DNA of 64,000 nt from Myxococcaceae bacterium (GTDB lineage: Bacteria > Myxococcota_A > Polyangia > Polyangiales > Ga0077539): NCBI GenBank assembly GCA_004297725.1, contig SCUS01000177.1, positions 19,252 to 83,251 of the forward strand, written 5' to 3'. Positions 33,106 to 42,985 of this stretch are shown one piece after another. The notes below the pieces were generated by a model. It searched no databases. It was not told where the DNA came from and saw only the letters and a list, made by a program, of their open reading frames with translations. The position numbers were made by a program, and so were the translations under genes. Position 1 is the stretch's first letter, and every line of letters starts with the position of its first letter.

Positions 33106-34125
33106 ATGAAGCGCTATCGGTTGGCTCTATTGGCGGTCGGGTTCGGTGCTCTCGGAGCACTCTTCGCGGGTCGCGCCGTCGAGGCGCAGCCGGCCCCCGC
33201 CCCGGCGACGACCCGCACCCTGTCGCTCGCCACGGTCGCCCCCGCGGGCTCGACGTGGATGCGCGTCCTCGAGGCATGGAACCGCGAGCTCCGCCGCCGC
33301 ACCAACAAGGCCCTCTCGCTGCGCATCTACCCGGGCGGCGTGCAGGGTGACGAGTCCGAGGTCGTCCGCAAGATCCGCGCGGGCCGCCTCGACGGGGGCG
33401 CGGTCACCGCCGTGGGCCTCTCGCAGGTGCACCGCCCGGCGCTGGTCTTCCAGATGCCTGGGATGTTCCGCAACAACGCGCAGCTCGACGCGGCGCGCGC
33501 GGGCACCCACGACGACATCGTCCGCGCCTTCGACGCCGGGGGCTTCGCGTTCATGGGCTGGGCCGACGTGGGCGTCGCCCGGATCTTCTCCCGCGTCCCC
33601 GTCCGCGTCCCGGCGGACATGCGCGGCACGCACCCCTACGTCTGGCGCGACGACCTCGTGATGCCGCACCTGTACGAGGCCCTCAACGTGACGCCGGTGG
33701 CGCTGCAGCTCCCCGAGGTGCTCACGGCGCTGCAGACCAACCGCGTCGACTCGTTCATCACCTCGCCGGTGGCGGCGGTGTCGCTGCAGTGGAGCAGCCG
33801 CGCCACGCACATGCTCGACATGCCCACCAACGTGGTCGTCGGCGCGACCATCTTCGGCAAGAACCAGATCAACTCGCTCCCGGCCGACCAGCAGACGATC
33901 CTGCGCGAGACGGCCACGCAGTTTCACCAGCTGCTCATCCAGAACCTCCGGCGCGACGAGATCTCCGCGATCCGCTCCATGAGCACCCGCGGCATCACCG
34001 TCGCCACCGTGGGCGACACCGAGCGCGCCCAGTGGAACGAGGTCTTCGCCCGCACCCGCACCCGCCTCGTGGGTCGCATCGCCGACGCGGCGTTCATCAC
34101 CCGCGTGCAGAACCTCGCGCGCTGA
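33106..34125 (+). CDS. TRAP transporter substrate-binding protein, DctP type (339 aa)
   Basis: Secreted periplasmic binding protein: signal peptide to about residue 27 (GALFAGRAVEAQP), then the DctP fold. Family marks are TLSLATVAPAGSTWMRVLEA, YPGGVQGDESEVVRKIRAGR, and the hinge-helix area LQLPEVLTALQTNRVDSFIT. It captures a small organic acid or similar ligand and passes it to DctQM permease subunits, which must be encoded elsewhere. A GGAG ribosome site lies about 10 bases before the ATG at 33106. Forms a probable unit with the TatT gene upstream. Confidence 0.9.
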   Translation: MKRYRLALLAVGFGALGALFAGRAVEAQPAPAPATTRTLSLATVAPAGSTWMRVLEAWNRELRRRTNKALSLRIYPGGVQGDESEVVRKIRAGRLDGGAVTAVGLSQVHRPALVFQMPGMFRNNAQLDAARAGTHDDIVRAFDAGGFAFMGWADVGVARIFSRVPVRVPADMRGTHPYVWRDDLVMPHLYEALNVTPVALQLPEVLTALQTNRVDSFITSPVAAVSLQWSSRATHMLDMPTNVVVGATIFGKNQINSLPADQQTILRETATQFHQLLIQNLRRDEISAIRSMSTRGITVATVGDTERAQWNEVFARTRTRLVGRIADAAFITRVQNLAR

Positions 34126-34218
34126 CGCTCCCGCCCCGCTCCCGTCCCTCTCCCTCCCCGTTCCAGCGACGAACCCGATGGCCCCTCGAGGCGCTCCGTC
34201 GAGCCTCGCTCGGGGGGA

Positions 34219-34254
34219 GGCGGAACGCTTGCCACGGCGCGCGGTAGCTATGAT
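34219..34254 (+). promoter_or_regulatory. Possible promoter of grpE-dnaK
   Basis: TTGCCA at 34229-34234 and TATGAT at 34249-34254 are separated by only 14 bp. The same stretch fits a GG-N10-GC spacing of sigma-54 sites (34219-34232). No CIRCE inverted repeat was seen upstream of grpE. Type uncertain. Confidence 0.3.
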
Positions 34255-34310
34255 AGACAGGTCAACCCTGCGGCGCTCCGAGCCGCTCTGCCCATAGCAG
34301 GTTCTTCCCC

Positions 34311-34973
34311 ATGGCGAACGACCAGAACAGCAACGAGAACAGCGCCTCCGACACCCCGGGCAACGCCTCGGACTCGCCGGAGACCGCCGACACCACCAGC
34401 GCCACCCAGAGCCGCCCTCCCGCGGCCGAGGTCGCCGGCGCGTCGACGCCGAGCACCCCTCCGCCCGCCGTCGATCCGCTCGCGGCGATGACGACGGAGC
34501 GCGACAAGCTCAAGGACCAGCTGCTGCGCACGCTCGCGGACTTCGACAACTACCGCAAGCGAGCCCGGCGCGACGAGGAGGCCGCCAAGCACCGCGGGCG
34601 CGAGGACGTGCTGCGCGAGCTGCTGCCGGTGTTCGACAACCTCGAGCGCGCCGCGACCTACGCCAAGACCGGCGCCGACGCCAAGGCCATCGGCGACGGC
34701 ATCGGCATGGTGCTCAAGCTCTTCGAGGACGCCGTGGTGCGCCTCGGGGGCCAGCGGCTGAAGTCCCTCGGGCAGCCCTTCGATCCGAACATCCACGAGG
34801 CGATCCAGCAGGTGGAGAGCGCCGAGCACGCCGCGGGCATCGTGGCGGTCGAGCTCGTGCCGGGCTACCAGCTCGGCGAGCGGCTGCTGCGCCCGGCCAT
34901 GGTGGCGGTGTCCAAGGGTCAGCCGTCGGTCGAGCCGGCGCCGACCGGCGACGACGACACGAAGCAAAACTGA
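34311..34973 (+). CDS. grpE: Nucleotide exchange factor GrpE (220 aa)
   Basis: Co-chaperone that releases ADP from DnaK. A disordered Ser/Thr/Asn-rich N-terminus of about 60 residues precedes the long coiled-coil helix (RDKLKDQLLRTLADFDNYRK) and the beta domain (GGQRLKSLGQPFDPNIHEAI, VELVPGYQLGERLLRPAMVA). All family segments are present. It lies 29 bp before dnaK in a two-gene unit. The C-terminal tail is Asp-rich. The ATG at 34311 gives a normal length. Confidence 0.95.
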   Translation: MANDQNSNENSASDTPGNASDSPETADTTSATQSRPPAAEVAGASTPSTPPPAVDPLAAMTTERDKLKDQLLRTLADFDNYRKRARRDEEAAKHRGREDVLRELLPVFDNLERAATYAKTGADAKAIGDGIGMVLKLFEDAVVRLGGQRLKSLGQPFDPNIHEAIQQVESAEHAAGIVAVELVPGYQLGERLLRPAMVAVSKGQPSVEPAPTGDDDTKQN

Positions 34974-35002
34974 GCGATCGGGAAGAGGGGACAAAGACTT
35001 CC

Positions 35003-36814
<1,812 letters not shown>

Positions 36815-36886
36815 ACTCCCCCCGCCCCCCCACCCAGCGCGCCTCGGCTTGACCGGGCGTGAGGTTCCACGCTACGGCCTGCGCCC

Positions 36887-38008
36887 GTGCGAGACCTCAA
36901 CGCCGCGTGGCTGCTGGCCGTCCTCGCGGGGCTCCTGCCCCTCACGGCGGCCTCGCGTGAAGCCTCTGCCCAGGTGTCCCCGGCCGATCCGTCGACGCAC
37001 GTCGTCCAGCGCGGCGAGTCGCTCTCCGTCATCGCCGCGCTCCACCACGTCTCCGTGGCCGACCTCGCCGAGCGCAACCACCTCCGCGCGCCCTACGCCC
37101 TGCGCCGCAACCAGCGCCTCCGCCTCCCGAGCCACGCGCTCGCCCCCGCTGCCGCCCCCGCCGCTGCCCCCGCTGCCGTGGCTGCTCGCCCTGAGCGAGC
37201 GACCGTCATGCGCAGCGCCGTGCTCTCCTCGGGGAGGGTGAGCCCCGCTCGGGTCCCGATCCTGCGCCGACCGGTCACCCCGGCCCGAGGCCGTCCCGCG
37301 GCCGGTCGCTGGGGCGCCCCCCGGCGCCCTGGACTGGTCAACCTGGTGCGCCTCGCCACCAGCCAGCACGTGACGGCCAACCTCCGCCGCCCGGGGCGAG
37401 GCGCGCTCGGCGTCATGCGCAGCCTGCTGCGCTCGACGGACAACCGCTCGCACGCCATCAACCCCCGCCTCGTGCGGCAGCTCGCCCAGGTGAGCGACCA
37501 CTTCGGCGGCCGCGTCCTCGAGGTGATCTCGGGCTTCCGCCCGGCCCGCCGCGGGCAGTACACGGCGCACTCCAACCACAACATCGGCCACGCCGTGGAC
37601 TTCCGGGTGCGAGGCGTGCCCAACCACGTCCTGCGCGACTACTGCCGCACCCTCCCCAACACCGGCTGCGGCTTCTATCCCCGCTCGGTGTTCGTCCACA
37701 TGGACGTGCGCTCCTCGTCGGCCTACTGGGTCGACTGGTCGCGCCCCGGCGAGCGGCCCCGCTACGGCCGCGAGGGGCACCCCCCCAGCGACGCGCCCGC
37801 CCGCACCGCCGCCGCCGGCCGCGACGACACCATCGCCGCCATGCCCCCGCCCGGCGCCGACCCCGAGCTCGACGACGTCATCGCCGACGCGCCCGCGGTG
37901 CGCCACGAGACGCCCGACCCCGACGACGAGCGCGACGACCCCAGCGAGCCCGGTCACCCGACCGAACACGGCCCCGCCGCGGCCGCCCCTCCCGATCCGC
38001 AGCCTTGA
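36887..38008 (+). CDS. LysM and peptidase M15/DUF882-type protein (373 aa)
   Basis: Secreted cell-wall protein. After a signal peptide (cleavage near ASAQV) a LysM domain (about residues 38-81: VVQRGESLSVIAALHHVSVA) should bind peptidoglycan. Following an Ala/Pro-rich linker, the C-terminal domain has the D-Ala-D-Ala peptidase-like zinc pattern: His228, His231, His235 and Asp238 in HSNHNIGHAVD, and FVHMDVR (His271, Asp273). The tail is Asp/Pro-rich and disordered. Probably trims wall peptides. GTG at 36887 is the only start fitting the signal peptide. It stands alone between dnaK and the AAA+ gene. Confidence 0.85.
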   Translation: MRDLNAAWLLAVLAGLLPLTAASREASAQVSPADPSTHVVQRGESLSVIAALHHVSVADLAERNHLRAPYALRRNQRLRLPSHALAPAAAPAAAPAAVAARPERATVMRSAVLSSGRVSPARVPILRRPVTPARGRPAAGRWGAPRRPGLVNLVRLATSQHVTANLRRPGRGALGVMRSLLRSTDNRSHAINPRLVRQLAQVSDHFGGRVLEVISGFRPARRGQYTAHSNHNIGHAVDFRVRGVPNHVLRDYCRTLPNTGCGFYPRSVFVHMDVRSSSAYWVDWSRPGERPRYGREGHPPSDAPARTAAAGRDDTIAAMPPPGADPELDDVIADAPAVRHETPDPDDERDDPSEPGHPTEHGPAAAAPPDPQP

Positions 38009-38034
38009 CATACCCTGTCCATCGGTCCTGCATC
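38005..38034 (+). promoter_or_regulatory. Possible promoter of the double AAA+ ATPase gene
   Basis: A perfect TTGACA at 38005-38010 overlaps the end of the preceding gene; the -10 at 17-18 bp is weak (CTGCAT/TGCATC). The ATG lies at 38093 with AGAAGAGA as ribosome site. Confidence 0.3.
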
Positions 38035-38092
38035 GCGTTGCGCCGACGCTGCGGGGCGCGCATGGAACCGGGGAACTACCTAGAAGAGACCG

Positions 38093-40219
38093 ATGGCACG
38101 CACCAAGACCCCGACGATCACCCGTACCGCCCGCGCCCGGCGCACCCCGAAGGAGTCCAATGACCTCGTCGTGCTCTGGACGGCGAGGGCCATCGTCTAC
38201 ACCGACACGTTCCGGTACTTCCTCCACGACGACGGCGACGACCGCTCGCCGCTCGACGTCATCGGCCTCGCGCACCTCCGCGACGACGGCGTCACGCCCA
38301 CGCGCGCGAAGCGGGAGATCCGCGACCGGCTCGTCGCCCTGGAGAAGAGCGAGATCACCCGCGAGGGGGTGCTCTTCCGCAACGTCGAGACCATGGGGCG
38401 GCTCCTGTCGCTCACCCGCGCCGAGCAGGAGGTGCTGGCCTTCGCGATCGTGCTCGACATCCAGAAGTCCCTCCAGGCCTGCTTCGAGCGGCTGGAGGGG
38501 CTGTCGCTTCGCAAGCTGCACGAGCTGCTCGGGCAGGTGCTGGGGCTGCCCGAGACGGAGGTGCGCGACGCCCTGAAGCGCTCGGCGCCGCTGGCCTCGA
38601 CGGGCCTCGTGCGCGTGGCGACGGACGTGCGCCGCACCTGGGACGATCCCTTCGAGGTGATGGACGGCCTCGAGAACATCCTGCTGACGGAGTACGAGAC
38701 GCCGGAAGGCATCCTGACGAACTTCTTCCGGCAGTCGCCCGCGGCGAAGCTCACGCTCGAAGACTTCCCCCACGCCTCGCAGGACGTGGGCATCCTGGTG
38801 AAGTTCCTCCAGGGGGCGATCGAGAAGCAGGTTCCGGGGGTGAACGTGCTGCTGCACGGGCTGCCGGGCACTGGGAAGACGGAGCTCGCGAGGGCCATCG
38901 CGGCGCACCTCAAGGGGCAGCTCTACGAGGTCAACGTGGAGTCCGACGACGGCTCGGCCATCTCCGGCACCGGGCGCTTCGCGGCCTACCAGCTCTGCCA
39001 GCGGATGCTCGGCCGGCGGGCCCAGACCGTGGTGCTCTTCGACGAGATCGAAGACGTGTTCCCCGACCGCTGGTACCCCTTCTTCGGGCGGCAGAAGCGC
39101 TCCGGCGAAGACAAGGGGTGGACCAACCGGCTGCTCGAAGGCAACGCCGTCCCGACCATGTGGCTCTCCAACGAGATCGGGCAGATCGACTCGGCCTTCC
39201 TGCGCCGCTTCGACTTCATCTTCGAGCTGCGCACCCCGCCGCTCGCGGTGCGCCGGCGCATCCTGGAGAAGCAGCTCGGCCCGCTGCCCGCGCGCCCCGC
39301 GTGGACGCAGCGCATGGCCCACGACGAGCGGCTCACGCCCGCGCACATCGAGCGCGCGGTGCGCGTGGCGAGGCTCGCGGGGATGGAGAAGGCCGAGGAG
39401 GTCGAGGCGACGCTGACGCGGGTGCTGCAGAACAGCCTCGCGGTGCAGTCGCCCGAGCGGCCCGCGGCGCCCGTCACGCCGGAGGTCTACGACCTGCGCT
39501 TCCTCAACGCCTCGGACGACCTGGGCAAGCTGGTGGAGACGCTGGAGCGCCGCGCCCGCGAGCAGGGGCCGCTGCACGGGTCGATCTGCCTCTATGGTCC
39601 GCCGGGGACGGGCAAGACGGCCTTCGCGCACCACCTCGCCGAGCGCGTGCAGCGGCCGCTGCTGGTGAAGCGCGCGTCGGACATCCTGGGGCCCTTCGTG
39701 GGGCAGACCGAGGCCAACCTGGCGGCGATGTTCCGTCAGGCGAGGGACGAGGGCGCGGTGCTGCTGCTCGACGAGGCCGACAGCTTCTTCCAGAACCGCC
39801 GGGGCGCGAGCCAGAACTGGGAGGTCACCCAGGTCAACGAGCTGCTGGTGCAGATGGAGTCCTTCGAGGGGCTCTTCGTCTGCTCGACCAACCTCTTCGA
39901 GCACCTCGACGAGGCCTCGCTCCGTCGCTTCACGCTCAAGATCAAATTCGATCCGCTCCGCCCGGAGCAGCGCATGGCCCTCTTCGAGCGCACCCTCTCG
40001 GCGCTCGGTCAGGTGCTGCCGACAGATGCCGTGGCCTCCACGCGCGCCGCGCTCGACCAGCTCAGCACGCTCACCCCGGGCGACTTCGCCACGGTGCGAC
40101 GGCAGGCCCTGCTGCTGGAGACCACCGTCGACGCCCGCGCGCTGCTCGTGGCCCTCGAGCGCGAGTGCCGCAACAAGCCCAACGCGCAGCGCTCGCGGCT
40201 CGGGTTCAACCAGGCGTAG
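38093..40219 (+). CDS. Tandem AAA+ ATPase (708 aa)
   Basis: Cytoplasmic ATPase with two AAA+ modules. An N-terminal helical domain (about 230 residues) precedes module 1: Walker A GLPGTGKTE (near residue 257), Walker B VVLFDEIED, and an arginine-finger region SAFLRRFDFIFEL. Module 2 has Walker A GPPGTGKTA (near residue 502), Walker B VLLLDEADSFF, and EASLRRFTLKIKF. Both sites look intact. This resembles CDC48/spastin-like remodelers rather than ClpB or FtsH, since no protease or M-domain is visible. The client is unknown. It is monocistronic, with a hairpin just after the stop. Confidence 0.85.
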   Translation: MARTKTPTITRTARARRTPKESNDLVVLWTARAIVYTDTFRYFLHDDGDDRSPLDVIGLAHLRDDGVTPTRAKREIRDRLVALEKSEITREGVLFRNVETMGRLLSLTRAEQEVLAFAIVLDIQKSLQACFERLEGLSLRKLHELLGQVLGLPETEVRDALKRSAPLASTGLVRVATDVRRTWDDPFEVMDGLENILLTEYETPEGILTNFFRQSPAAKLTLEDFPHASQDVGILVKFLQGAIEKQVPGVNVLLHGLPGTGKTELARAIAAHLKGQLYEVNVESDDGSAISGTGRFAAYQLCQRMLGRRAQTVVLFDEIEDVFPDRWYPFFGRQKRSGEDKGWTNRLLEGNAVPTMWLSNEIGQIDSAFLRRFDFIFELRTPPLAVRRRILEKQLGPLPARPAWTQRMAHDERLTPAHIERAVRVARLAGMEKAEEVEATLTRVLQNSLAVQSPERPAAPVTPEVYDLRFLNASDDLGKLVETLERRAREQGPLHGSICLYGPPGTGKTAFAHHLAERVQRPLLVKRASDILGPFVGQTEANLAAMFRQARDEGAVLLLDEADSFFQNRRGASQNWEVTQVNELLVQMESFEGLFVCSTNLFEHLDEASLRRFTLKIKFDPLRPEQRMALFERTLSALGQVLPTDAVASTRAALDQLSTLTPGDFATVRRQALLLETTVDARALLVALERECRNKPNAQRSRLGFNQA

Positions 40220-40250
40220 TACCTTTCCACAGGGGACTTGAAGGGTTGAG
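40219..40250. repeat. 32-bp motif shared with 6805-6836
   Basis: GTACCT...CACAGGGGA...TGAAGGGTTGAG matches 27 of 32 positions with 6805-6836 in the same orientation, with no gap. Here it begins in the last base of the AAA+ gene stop codon. Confidence 0.55.
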
Positions 40251-40266
40251 GCGCTCTGCTCAACCC
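40243..40266. terminator. Bidirectional hairpin between convergent genes
   Basis: GGGTTGAG-GCGCTCTG-CTCAACCC, a perfect 8-bp stem, fills the 48-bp gap between the AAA+ gene and the DUF924 gene. Its left arm is the end of the 32-bp repeated motif. Confidence 0.55.
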
Positions 40267-40267
40267 G

Positions 40268-40879
40268 TCAGAACCCCCGCCCCGCCTTCAGGAACTCCCT
40301 CTCCTCCGCGCTGCTCTCCCGCCCGAGTACCTCGTTGCGGTGCGGGAAGCGGCCGAAGCGCGCGATGACCGCGCGGTGCTTCTCGGCGTAGCTCAGCAGC
40401 TCCTCGGCGCTCTTCGTCAGCGAGGCAGGGGCCTCCGCGGCGAGCCCCTGGAAGAGGGCCACCGAGCGGTCTTGCAGCGAGAGCTCCTCGGCGTGCTCGA
40501 AGGGCAGGTAGAAGAAGCCGCGCGGTGAGAACGACAGCGCGCGGTCGAAGCCGCGGGCGATGGCGCGCTCGGCGACGCCGCGGGCGATCGGGTCGGCGGC
40601 GAAGGCCTGCGCGCTGCCCCGGTAGACGTTGCGGGTGAACTGATCGAGCAGCAGGACCAGCGCGAGCGCGCCGCGGGCGCTGTCCTCCCACGCGAGCAGA
40701 CGGCCCGCGGCGGCGGACTCGACGAGGGCGCCGAAGCGCTCCCCGAGCTCCCGGTCGAAGGCCGGGTCGACGGCGAACCAGCGACGCCGAAACTCCGGCT
40801 CGATCGGCCCGTCGAGCGTGTCGCTCCCGAACCATGTGGTCAGTACCGCGGAGGCGTCGGCGTCGATCTCGGTGCTCAT
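40268..40879 (-). CDS. DUF924 family protein (203 aa)
   Basis: Member of the widespread DUF924 family, an all-helical fold with TPR-like character and no established activity. Diagnostic pieces are RRWFAVDPAFDRELGERFGA, ALVLLLDQFTRNVYRGSAQA, FFYLPFEHAEELSLQDRSVA and RFGRFPHRNEVLGRESSAEE. Length is normal. ATG at 40879. Monocistronic and convergent with the AAA+ gene. Confidence 0.92.
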   Translation of the reverse strand: MSTEIDADASAVLTTWFGSDTLDGPIEPEFRRRWFAVDPAFDRELGERFGALVESAAAGRLLAWEDSARGALALVLLLDQFTRNVYRGSAQAFAADPIARGVAERAIARGFDRALSFSPRGFFYLPFEHAEELSLQDRSVALFQGLAAEAPASLTKSAEELLSYAEKHRAVIARFGRFPHRNEVLGRESSAEEREFLKAGRGF

Positions 40880-40989
40880 GAGGGGAGAGTCTCTACCTCA
40901 TCGAGAGGTGTCGAGGGCGCTACGAGCGAGCTCGCTGGCCTGCGCAGAGGCTTGCCGAGCGAGAGCATCGCCGCCATCGTGCCCCGGTG

Positions 40990-42981
40990 ATGGAACGCTG
41001 GGAGCGCGTGGTCGACGGGGCGAAGGATGTCTGCGAGCTCGCCCGGGAGGGCGCGCTGGTCACCGAGCGCGCGGGCCGCGAGGGCGCGACGCCGGTGACG
41101 CGCGAGCACCACTGCGACACCGAGGCGACGGCCGAGGGCATCCGGCGGAGGATGGCGGCGCAGCGGGAGCGACAGGGCTACGCGAGGGTCGGCGACGACG
41201 CCGCGAAGGAGGCCGCGAAGGAGGTGGGGAGCGCGAGCGCGAGGCCCGGGTACCCGGGGCTGAGCGACGAGACGCTGGACGCGGTGATCCTGCGGGTGGG
41301 GAAGGCCGCGGCGGGGGACGCGTACAAGGTCGGCGAGGCGATCTACAAGACCACCGGCGACTTCGCGGGGCGGTACGGGGTCGCGTGGTTTCTGGTGGCG
41401 CAGGGGCTCGTGCCCGCCGAGACGATGCCGGGGCTCTGGGACCTCCTGGCCGAGGACCATGCCCACGTCGACCCGGCGGCCGTGCTCTCGCTGCTCTCCC
41501 GGCTGCCCACGGGCAAGGCCTTCACCAGGCTCTTCAAGTACGACCCGATGCCGTGGTTCGTCTCGGGCTTCACCCGCTCGCTCGACGAGCTGCTCTTCGC
41601 GGCGTGGCAGCGCGACCCGGGCCTCTTCGAGGCGCGAGGCTCCGAGCTGGTCGAGCCCGCGCGGCGCTCGCTCGACTTCGTGCGCGGTCGCTCGGGGGTC
41701 GCGCTGCCCCCGGCGAGGGCGCACTCGCTGCTGGTGGAGTTCGCCGAGGTGCAGGCGACGAGCGGGCTCGCCACCAACTGGGAGCTCGCGCGCGTCGAGA
41801 GCGGCGCCGTCACCCGCCCGCGGCTCTCCGACCCCGCGGCGGTGCGCGCCGTCGCCCTGCTCTTCGGAACCGAGCAGGAGTGGGGCGCCGCGATGGTCGC
41901 CGCCGCGCTGAAGGTGCAGCGCCCCTCGCTCTCCAACGTGCGCGACGCGCTCGGGCACTGCACCGCGCTCGAGCTCGCCACGCTGCTGTCACGGCGAGGC
42001 TCCTTCGGCAGCAACCCCGAGCTCGCCCAGGAGCTTCGCATCCTCGAGCAGGAGCGCTCCGACGCCCCGGAGGCGCTGCTCTCCGCCGCCGAGTCCCTCC
42101 GCGACGGCGACCGCCACGCCCACGCGGTCTCCGAGATGTTCGCGGTGGTCGCCGCGGCCCGCTTCGCCGAGCAGGGACGCGCCGTGCCCGCGTCGCTCGC
42201 CCCGCTGCTGCGCTTCGAGTTCCTCTCCGGGGTCTATCACGAGAGCATCCGACCCTACGTCCGCGCCCTCGAGGCGCTGTCCCCCGAGGAGGTGCTCGCC
42301 ATGGCCGAGCGCTCGCTCGGCGAGGAGTACACCTACGCCCGGGGCCTCGGCGCGCTGCTCGCCTGGCCCGACGACGCGCTGCTCGGGCGCTTCTTCGACA
42401 AGGACACCGCCAACGGCTTCCTCGAGCCCGAGGTGGTCGGCCGCTTCGGGGCCGCCGCGCTGCCGCACCTCGCCCGCATCTGGGAGCTCACGCCGAGGGA
42501 GCGTCGGCGCACCCGGCACCAGCAGGTGCTCGCCGCCCTCGGCACCGCGGGCGACCGCGGCGAGGCCGTCGACCCCTCGTGGGATCGCCTCGTGGTCTTC
42601 GACGAGGAGGGCGTCGAGCGGCTCAAGTACTGGGACCCCTCGTACGCGAGGGCGCGAGAGCGGGCGCTGATGGCCCTGAGCCCCGAGCGTCGCCTGGCGG
42701 CGCTGCTGCGCGGCGCGGCGAGGCGGGCGTACCCCGAGCGGGCCCTCGCGTCGGCGCGCATCCTCGACGACGACGGCCTCGCGGCGGTGATGGCGGCCTT
42801 CCTGCCGCGGCGCTCGGAGAGCGAGCGGGGCGCCACGGTGCAGGCGCTGAGGGCGCTGGGCGACCGCGCGGCGGAGGCGCTGCGGCGCTGCCGGGGGGAC
42901 TTCGAGGGCGACGCGGCCTTCGTGGCCGTGCTGAGGGAGGCGCTGCCCGCGGGGCAGGCGGACGCGCTCCTCTCGGGCTGA
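40990..42981 (+). CDS. Large hypothetical protein, helical-repeat-like (663 aa)
   Basis: Unrecognised cytoplasmic protein without signal peptide or membrane helices. It is Ala/Leu/Arg/Glu-rich and strongly helical, with loosely repeated segments (LWDLLAEDHAHVDPAAVLSL, LLAWPDDALLGRFFDKDTAN, ASARILDDDGLAAVMAAFLP) that suggest an alpha-solenoid. The N-terminal 85 residues are charged and variable. GTG-ATG lie side by side at 40987-40992; the ATG is used. Its stop lies 4 bp from the stop of the convergent 882-residue gene. No function is proposed. Confidence 0.65.
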   Translation: MERWERVVDGAKDVCELAREGALVTERAGREGATPVTREHHCDTEATAEGIRRRMAAQRERQGYARVGDDAAKEAAKEVGSASARPGYPGLSDETLDAVILRVGKAAAGDAYKVGEAIYKTTGDFAGRYGVAWFLVAQGLVPAETMPGLWDLLAEDHAHVDPAAVLSLLSRLPTGKAFTRLFKYDPMPWFVSGFTRSLDELLFAAWQRDPGLFEARGSELVEPARRSLDFVRGRSGVALPPARAHSLLVEFAEVQATSGLATNWELARVESGAVTRPRLSDPAAVRAVALLFGTEQEWGAAMVAAALKVQRPSLSNVRDALGHCTALELATLLSRRGSFGSNPELAQELRILEQERSDAPEALLSAAESLRDGDRHAHAVSEMFAVVAAARFAEQGRAVPASLAPLLRFEFLSGVYHESIRPYVRALEALSPEEVLAMAERSLGEEYTYARGLGALLAWPDDALLGRFFDKDTANGFLEPEVVGRFGAAALPHLARIWELTPRERRRTRHQQVLAALGTAGDRGEAVDPSWDRLVVFDEEGVERLKYWDPSYARARERALMALSPERRLAALLRGAARRAYPERALASARILDDDGLAAVMAAFLPRRSESERGATVQALRALGDRAAEALRRCRGDFEGDAAFVAVLREALPAGQADALLSG

Positions 42982-42985
42982 GCCG

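Noticed and set aside
37147..37185. CCCCCGCTGCC-type repeats
   Set aside because: Part of the Ala/Pro linker between the LysM and peptidase domains.
36872..39904. Minus-strand open frame of 1010 codons opposite the LysM and AAA+ genes
   Set aside because: Arg/His/Glu-rich shadow of two well-supported plus-strand genes; no domain.
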